Source of the DNA: an uncultured Sulfitobacter sp.
Lineage (GTDB): Bacteria; Pseudomonadota; Alphaproteobacteria; Rhodobacterales; Rhodobacteraceae
Assembly: GCA_937923365.1 (NCBI GenBank)
Contig: CALAIJ010000233.1
Span: 1-11,449 of the forward strand
Reading direction: 5' to 3'
DNA length: 11,449 bases
The translations under genes were made by a program, and so were the position numbers. Under the pieces are notes generated by a model. That model was not told the origin of the DNA and made no database searches. It was given only the letters and a program-made list of their open reading frames with translations. Shown here piece by piece: positions 6,833 to 11,449 of the stretch (its first letter is position 1; each line of letters opens with the position of its first letter).

Positions 6833-7645
6833 CTAAACCAGTTTGTAGAGTGTCGTTGCCGCCGCATCGCCAAAGTGCTCTTGCGCCTTGGCCCGCAACA
6901 TCTGCATTCCGGTGATCCAGCGCTCATGATCCTGCGCACGCTGCTGGGTGTAGTCCTTGACCACGGGGTGCGACAGGATCAGGAACTGGTCCGCCTCGAC
7001 ACCGTTGGTGACGGCTGCGGCCACATCATCCGCGGTCAGCAGCGATGCCCGATCAGAGGCGTCGGCATCGGACAGACCCAGCAAGGGCGTTGCCACGTAT
7101 TGCGGACACACCACCGACACGCCGATCCCATCCGCCCCGTGGGTAATCGCAAGCGATTCGGCAAAACTGACGGCGGCGTGTTTGGTGGCCGAATAGGCAG
7201 CATCACCGATCTGGTTCAGCAGTCCTGCGGCAGAAGCAACGTTGACCAGATGCCCAGAGCCGCGTTCGATCATCATCGGCAGCAATGCGCGCGACGCATA
7301 GACATGCGCCATCACATGCACCTGCCAGTTCAGCATCCAGACGTCATTATCGGCTGATGCGGCGTGGCTTGGCTCCCCCCGACCGATCCCAGCATTGGAC
7401 ACGTAGATGTCGATGCTGCCCAGCGCTTTGGTAGCCTGTGCGATGAGGTTCTGAACCTGCGCCTCATCGCGCACGTCGCAAGCAAACCCGTGGCCGCCGA
7501 TCTCTGCGGCAACGGACTTTGCTGCATCCGCATTCAGATCGCCCACACAGACCTGCGCACCCATCTTTGCCATGCGCCGGGCAAGGGCCGCCCCAATGCC
7601 GCTGCCAGCGCCAGTGATCACAACTGCTTTGCCATCGATTTTCAT
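6833..7645 (-). CDS. Short-chain dehydrogenase/reductase (classical SDR), substrate unknown
   Basis: A 270-residue NAD(P)-dependent oxidoreductase of the classical SDR type. The dinucleotide motif TGAGSGIG is at 11-18, and Asp36 closes the second strand, which favours NAD over NADP. NAG is at 84-86, and the catalytic residues are Ser138, Tyr151 and Lys155 (YSATK), with Asn107 a likely fourth member. The P-Q-Y-V-A-T-P segment (181-187) follows as in the family. The C-terminal 60 residues are longer than in minimal SDRs and presumably shape the substrate pocket. AGGGA 7 bases before the ATG overlaps the stop region of ilvA, and the genes are only 10 bases apart, so they are probably cotranscribed. 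A link to isoleucine synthesis is not implied by sequence. Confidence 0.92.
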   Translation of the reverse strand: MKIDGKAVVITGAGSGIGAALARRMAKMGAQVCVGDLNADAAKSVAAEIGGHGFACDVRDEAQVQNLIAQATKALGSIDIYVSNAGIGRGEPSHAASADNDVWMLNWQVHVMAHVYASRALLPMMIERGSGHLVNVASAAGLLNQIGDAAYSATKHAAVSFAESLAITHGADGIGVSVVCPQYVATPLLGLSDADASDRASLLTADDVAAAVTNGVEADQFLILSHPVVKDYTQQRAQDHERWITGMQMLRAKAQEHFGDAAATTLYKLV

Positions 7646-7655
7646 GAGCGATTCC

Positions 7656-8885
7656 CTAGATTACGAATTGTGCAAGCGTCTCATCATTGGTGATGTCGGT
7701 ATAGGTAAACCCTGCGTCATCAATGCGCCGGAACATGGCGGGGAAATTCTCGGGGGCGTCTGTTTCGATGCCGATCAGAACTGAACCGAAGTTGCGCGCG
7801 GATTTCTTCATATACTCGAACCGCGTGATGTTATCGTGCGGACCCAGGGTATCGAGAAAGTCCCGCAAGGCACCGGGTCGCTGGGGCAATCGCAGAATGA
7901 AATACTTCTTGAGGCCGGCATAGCGCTGGGCGCGTTCCTTGACCTCGGGCAGACGTTCGAAATCGAAGTTGCCGCCTGAGGCGACACAGACAACCGTCTT
8001 GCCCTTGATGCGGTCCGCGACTTCGCCCAGCGCCTCGATGGCAAGGGCGCCTGCGGGCTCCAGCACGATGCCTTCGACATTCAGCATCTCGACGATGGTG
8101 CCACAGATGCGGTCCTCGGACAGCGCAATGACTTCAGCGCTGGTAACATCACGCAATCGGGCAAAGGTTCGCGCGCCGATTTTTGCGACAGCGGCGCCAT
8201 CAACGAAAGAGTTGATGGGCGATACATCCACCGGCTTTCCGGCAGCTACAGCTTCGGCCAGTGACCGCGCGCCATCAGGCTCTACAAAGGTGAAACGGCA
8301 CTTGTCGCCATAGTAGCTACGCGTGCCTGAGGACAAACCGCCCCCGCCGACAGGCAGGATGATGTGATCCGGTACGCGGCCCAGTTGCGATTCGATCTCG
8401 ACCGCGACGCTGGCCTGACCTTCGATCACATCCTCATCATCGAATGGTGACAGGAAATGCGCGCCCTCTTCGGCACAAAATGTTTGCGCGGCGGCCAGTG
8501 AGGCATCGAAGTAATCTCCGACAAGGCGCACTTCGACATGATCGCCCCCGAACATACGGGTCTTGAGGATCTTCTGTTCAGGCGTGGTGACAGGCATGAA
8601 GACCACGCCGCGCACGCCGAAATGCCTGCACATAAACGCAACACCTTGCGCGTGATTGCCCGCAGAGGCGCAGACGAACACTTCCGCCCCCGGAATGACC
8701 TTGCGCATGGCGTTGAACGCTCCGCGCAATTTGTAGGACCGCACGGGCGACAGATCTTCCCGCTTGAGCCAGATATCAGCCCCAAAGCGGGCAGACAGCA
8801 GATCGTTGCGCATGCAGGGCGTTTCGGGAAACACCGCGCGCATGGCTTTGGTGGCCGCTTGCGCTTTGGTCTGGAAATCGCTCAT
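7656..8885 (-). CDS. ilvA: Threonine ammonia-lyase (biosynthetic threonine deaminase)
   Basis: Converts threonine to 2-oxobutanoate and ammonia using pyridoxal phosphate, the first committed step of isoleucine synthesis. The 409-residue protein has the PLP lysine Lys52 in RSYKLRGAFNAM, the glycine-rich phosphate loop GGGG (180-183) with LSSG, and SGGN at 303-306. A single C-terminal ACT-like regulatory domain begins near 326 (KKYFILRLPQRPGALRDFL) and runs to the end. This is the shorter biosynthetic form, against about 514 residues with two ACT-like halves in E. coli IlvA and about 330 without any in catabolic enzymes. Feedback control by isoleucine is therefore likely. GGAG 6 bases before the ATG supports the start. 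It lies between a membrane protein gene (19 bases upstream) and an SDR gene (10 bases downstream). Confidence 0.95.
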   Translation of the reverse strand: MSDFQTKAQAATKAMRAVFPETPCMRNDLLSARFGADIWLKREDLSPVRSYKLRGAFNAMRKVIPGAEVFVCASAGNHAQGVAFMCRHFGVRGVVFMPVTTPEQKILKTRMFGGDHVEVRLVGDYFDASLAAAQTFCAEEGAHFLSPFDDEDVIEGQASVAVEIESQLGRVPDHIILPVGGGGLSSGTRSYYGDKCRFTFVEPDGARSLAEAVAAGKPVDVSPINSFVDGAAVAKIGARTFARLRDVTSAEVIALSEDRICGTIVEMLNVEGIVLEPAGALAIEALGEVADRIKGKTVVCVASGGNFDFERLPEVKERAQRYAGLKKYFILRLPQRPGALRDFLDTLGPHDNITRFEYMKKSARNFGSVLIGIETDAPENFPAMFRRIDDAGFTYTDITNDETLAQFVI

Positions 8886-8904
8886 GCGGGGCTCCGGTCG
8901 TGGG

Positions 8905-9660
8905 TTAGTCGATAGGGCGGCCTTCGACGTAGTGGCCGTAGAACGTGGTCAGGACGCTGACACCGATCAGCATCGACAGCCAGTTGACGATCAACGAATA
9001 GATGATCCCGAATATGCTGCTGCCGCTGCCCAAAGTGGTGGGCATCTGGATGATGATGGAAGCGACAACGACCAACAGCACCAGAACAGCGATTGTTCCG
9101 CCAGAGCCGCGCGTGGCTTCCCATGCCTCGCCGAAGCGCATCGTCCTACCGACCGCCGCTGCGGGCAGGACGGCACATAAACGGTAAAAGATGTACGTGC
9201 CCACCGCCATAGCGACGAGACCCAGAAGGAATGCGCCCGACGGGCCAAGGCCAAAAGCGATAAGGCCAACCAACAGCGATACAACCAGAACAACGCCAAA
9301 GATAAGCAGACCAATCAGGATGCTGCTAAGAAAATAGGATGTCATCGGGCCACTATGAAGACGAGGCACCCAGCCTTCGGGGTATTCCTCCATCAACACA
9401 TAGCGGTGCCATGCGACGGCAATCCAAAGCGTCACAATCACGGAAATGATGATATAGGCAAGCTGCCCCAGCCAGACGCCAGAACCTGCGTTCATCAGCG
9501 CCTCGGCGGTGCCGGCCTCAAGCGCGCCGATTGCGGGCAGGCCGAACACCAGAAACGCCAGCGCACTGATCGCATAAGGCACTGCCGAGATTTTCAGTGC
9601 CTGTTCGATATTGTTGAAAACCAACCGCACGGAGTGCGCCAAAATCTCCCAACCCTTCAT
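8905..9660 (-). CDS. Multi-pass inner-membrane protein, function unknown
   Basis: I do not recognise a characterised family. The 251-residue product has about six hydrophobic segments (near 25-45, 62-84, 110-138, 142-165, 188-206 and 215-242) and no cleavable signal peptide. Between segments 4 and 5 a basic, semi-conserved-looking loop, LPAAAVGRTMRFGEAWEATRG (split around 165-186), is typical of small helical membrane proteins that lack catalytic motifs. AAAGGA 9 bases before the ATG at 9660 fixes the start; an in-frame ATG at 9705 is less well placed. The gene is the first of three on the minus strand, 19 bases before ilvA, and diverges from argG across 124 bases. Whether its place beside amino-acid genes reflects transport or chance cannot be told. 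Confidence 0.8.
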   Translation of the reverse strand: MKGWEILAHSVRLVFNNIEQALKISAVPYAISALAFLVFGLPAIGALEAGTAEALMNAGSGVWLGQLAYIIISVIVTLWIAVAWHRYVLMEEYPEGWVPRLHSGPMTSYFLSSILIGLLIFGVVLVVSLLVGLIAFGLGPSGAFLLGLVAMAVGTYIFYRLCAVLPAAAVGRTMRFGEAWEATRGSGGTIAVLVLLVVVASIIIQMPTTLGSGSSIFGIIYSLIVNWLSMLIGVSVLTTFYGHYVEGRPID

Positions 9661-9784
9661 CCGACAATTCCTTTGTTCATAATCTGCTTGAAAGGGGTGT
9701 GACACAGCGCAATCGTCGCATCAACCTTGCCCGTCTCCCTAAAAGGCGGTACGTGCCCTGCGAACCCATAAAGGAGCCCCGCCC
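9661..9784. promoter_or_regulatory. Divergent region between the membrane protein gene and argG
   Basis: These 124 bases contain the ribosome-binding sites of both genes: AAAGGA for the leftward gene and AAAGGAG about 8 bases before the argG ATG. Any promoters for the two must lie here. A TTGAAA (9688-9693) is present on the plus strand, but no acceptable -10 follows 16-18 bases later. No arginine operator or attenuator-like hairpin stands out to me. Confidence 0.35.
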
Positions 9785-11053
9785 ATGTCCGCGCCCAAGA
9801 AAGTTGTGCTTGCCTATTCCGGCGGCTTGGATACGTCGATCATCCTCAAGTGGCTGCAGACCGAATACGGTTGCGAGGTCGTGACCTTCACCGCCGATCT
9901 GGGTCAGGGAGAAGAGCTGGAACCCGCCCGCAAGAAAGCGGAGATGATGGGTGCCTCGGAAATCTACATTGAGGACGTGCGCGAGGAATTCGTGCGTGAC
10001 TTTGTCTTCCCGATGTTCCGCGCCAATGCGCTTTATGAAGGGCTGTACCTGCTGGGCACCTCTATCGCACGTCCGTTGATTTCCAAACGTCTGGTTGAAA
10101 TCGCCGCCGAGACTGGGGCCGACGCGGTCGCACACGGGGCAACAGGCAAGGGCAACGATCAGGTCCGCTTTGAACTGGCCGCCTACGCGCTCAACCCCGA
10201 AATCAAGGTCATCGCCCCATGGCGTGAATGGGATCTGACCAGCCGCACCAAGCTGTTGGAGTTTGCCGAACAGAACCAGATCCCCGTTGCAAAAGACAAG
10301 CGCGGTGAAGCGCCGTTCAGCGTAGATGCCAACCTGCTGCATACTTCGTCTGAAGGCAAAGTGCTGGAAGACCCCGCAATGGATGCGCCGGATTATGTCT
10401 ATCAGCGCACGGTCAACCCAGAGGATGCCCCCGACACGCCAGAGTTCATCGAAGTGGGTTTCGAGAAGGGCGATGCGGTATCGATCAATGGCGAGGCGAT
10501 GTCCCCTGCGACGATCCTGACCAAACTGAACGAACTGGGCGGCAAGCACGGCTGCGGACGTCTCGATCTGGTCGAAGGCCGCTTTGTTGGCATGAAGTCA
10601 CGCGGCATCTACGAGACCCCCGGCGGCACCCTGCTGCTTGAGGCGCATCGCGGTATCGAATCGATCACGCTGGACCGGGGGGCGGCCCACCTCAAAGACG
10701 AGCTGATGCCGAAATACGCCGAACTGATCTACAACGGTTTCTGGTTCAGCCCAGAGCGCGAGATGCTGCAGGCCCTGATCGACGAAAGCCAAAAACACGT
10801 CAGCGGCACCGTCCGCCTGAAACTCTACAAAGGATCCGCCCGCGTGGTGGGTCGTTGGTCGAATGAGAGCCTCTATTCAGAGCAGCACGTCACGTTTGAA
10901 GATGATCGCGGTGCCTATGATCAAAAAGACGCCGCTGGCTTTATCCGCATCAACGCCCTGCGCTTGCGCTTGCTGGCTGCACGTGACCAGCGGCGCGGTC
11001 AGGACGTGGACAAAGACGAAGTGCCGGACAAGGGCCTGCCGCGCTTTGACTGA
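9785..11053 (+). CDS. argG: Argininosuccinate synthase
   Basis: Joins citrulline and aspartate with ATP to make argininosuccinate, the second-last step of arginine synthesis. The 422-residue protein starts at ATG 9785, preceded by AAAGGAG. It carries the ATP pyrophosphatase loop AYSGGLDTS (10-18), [16 protein letters not shown] (92-107) and the citrulline/aspartate-binding stretch [14 protein letters not shown] (117-130). The body aligns with the family throughout. The last 20 or so residues, rich in Asp and Lys (from [10 protein letters not shown] to the end), extend past where most ArgG proteins stop. Codon use there looks like the rest of the gene, so this reads as a natural tail, not a frameshift. 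The gene stands alone on the plus strand, not with other arg genes, and ends 7 bases before a strong hairpin. Confidence 0.97.
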   Translation: MSAPKKVVLAYSGGLDTSIILKWLQTEYGCEVVTFTADLGQGEELEPARKKAEMMGASEIYIEDVREEFVRDFVFPMFRANALYEGLYLLGTSIARPLISKRLVEIAAETGADAVAHGATGKGNDQVRFELAAYALNPEIKVIAPWREWDLTSRTKLLEFAEQNQIPVAKDKRGEAPFSVDANLLHTSSEGKVLEDPAMDAPDYVYQRTVNPEDAPDTPEFIEVGFEKGDAVSINGEAMSPATILTKLNELGGKHGCGRLDLVEGRFVGMKSRGIYETPGGTLLLEAHRGIESITLDRGAAHLKDELMPKYAELIYNGFWFSPEREMLQALIDESQKHVSGTVRLKLYKGSARVVGRWSNESLYSEQHVTFEDDRGAYDQKDAAGFIRINALRLRLLAARDQRRGQDVDKDEVPDKGLPRFD

Positions 11054-11060
11054 CAAAAGA

Positions 11061-11089
11061 AAGGCCCGCTTGGGGGACAAGCGGGCCTT
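11061..11089. terminator. Perfect 12-bp hairpin terminator between convergent genes
   Basis: AAGGCCCGCTTG (11061-11072) pairs without mismatch with CAAGCGGGCCTT (11078-11089) around a 5-base loop. On the minus strand the stem is followed by TTTCTTTTG, a good U-tract, so it should stop transcription of the leftward gene at the right edge. On the plus strand only two T's end the stem and no U-run follows, so termination of argG is plausible but weaker. Its place between two convergent genes supports a shared, bidirectional role. Confidence 0.85.
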
Positions 11090-11113
11090 GGTACTGGTTA
11101 CGAAACGCGCAGC

Positions 11114-11449
11114 TTAGTCAGCTGTGATCACTTGCATCACCAGTTTGCCGTCAGGCTTGATGGGGCCGTCTTCCTTGGCGCCCAGCGTGTATTCGAACAC
11201 ACCGGTTTTCATGCCGCCCTGCTCCGCGTGGACCATGAGCATCAGCATCTCGCCGGATTTGACCTCTTCTTGCAAAATCGCGGCGACATCGGTGTTTTCA
11301 CCGCCGCGCAGCGGGGCGTAGCCGACAACGGGGCCGGGCTTCATATCGGCATCCGTACGGTGCACGACCAGCCAGCCGTTCTCGCCTGCTACAACCTTGT
11401 CCGCACTGACGACGCCATTGGACACGTCCTGATTTGCGGCCTCGACCAT
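11114..11449 (-). CDS. DUF7282-like domain protein, N-terminus cut by window edge
   Basis: The visible 111 residues match, by eye, the DUF7282 beta-sandwich pattern: DxxVSNGVVSADKVVAGENG near the start, WLVVHRTD, then GPVVGYAPLRGG and FEYTLG before the final strand (KLVMQVITAD). Proteins with this domain are usually exported and of unknown function. The ATG at the very last bases of the window may be only an internal methionine: it falls where the domain itself begins, so a signal peptide and the true start most likely lie beyond 11449. It is rich in Met (MLMLMVHAEQGGM) and has no cysteine in the visible part. It converges on argG and shares the hairpin at 11061-11089. Confidence 0.75.
   Translation of the reverse strand: MVEAANQDVSNGVVSADKVVAGENGWLVVHRTDADMKPGPVVGYAPLRGGENTDVAAILQEEVKSGEMLMLMVHAEQGGMKTGVFEYTLGAKEDGPIKPDGKLVMQVITAD

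Noticed and set aside
6761..7357. 198-codon plus-strand frame over the end of the Hpt gene and the SDR gene
   Set aside because: Antisense to the SDR, which has all its catalytic motifs; no ribosome-binding site or domain.
9688..9716. Sigma-70-like promoter for argG starting at TTGAAA
   Set aside because: No AT-rich hexamer resembling TATAAT lies 16-18 bases downstream; the sequence there is AATCGT-like.
9677..10549. 290-codon minus-strand frame opposite argG
   Set aside because: argG is certain on the plus strand; the reverse frame is a typical high-GC shadow.
1..11449. Mobile elements, CRISPR arrays, tRNA or rRNA genes, phage or defence genes
   Set aside because: I saw no spaced direct repeats, terminal inverted repeats, transposase motifs, cloverleaf with CCA end, or islands of deviating composition; all long frames belong to ordinary chromosomal families.

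Overview
The window is a stretch of ordinary alphaproteobacterial chromosome, most likely from a marine Rhodobacterales (Roseobacter-group) bacterium. I base this on gene order and protein character, not on a database search. GC content is high, genes are tightly packed with short overlaps, ribosome-binding sites are plain GGAG/AAGGA types, and protein families are typical of that group. I see no insertion sequence, phage gene, CRISPR array, tRNA or rRNA. Eleven protein genes are supported; two run off the window, one at each edge.

Left block (1-4550, all on the minus strand, read right to left): hslO (redox chaperone Hsp33), a NudL-type CoA pyrophosphatase, a CCA-adding tRNA nucleotidyltransferase and an ABC half-transporter cut by the left edge. 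The first three overlap slightly and look like one transcription unit. The ABC transporter follows after a 170-base spacer that holds a possible 8-codon leader ORF with a near-ideal ribosome-binding site.

Middle block (4629-6825): a second, unrelated Nudix hydrolase diverges from hslO. It meets tail to tail, with a 4-base stop overlap, a response regulator-PP2C phosphatase with the RbaY/RsbU-like layout. Divergent from the phosphatase is a small stand-alone Hpt (histidine phosphotransfer) protein. Together these suggest a phosphorelay controlling a Ser/Thr phosphatase, and so perhaps an anti-sigma partner switch. In Rhodobacter a protein of this layout affects gene transfer agent production and stationary-phase survival. 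The intergenic region holds three TTAAC half-sites and a small inverted repeat.

Right block (6833-11449): a minus-strand set of a six-helix membrane protein of unknown function, threonine deaminase (ilvA, isoleucine synthesis) and a short-chain dehydrogenase, spaced 19 and 10 bases apart. Divergent from it is argG (argininosuccinate synthase, arginine synthesis). argG converges, across a strong bidirectional-looking terminator, on a partial DUF7282-like protein at the right edge.

The clearest point for a second look is the Hpt/REC-PP2C pair with its control region; the leader ORF before the ABC transporter is second. Most of the rest is well-known housekeeping. I found no convincing previously undescribed system.
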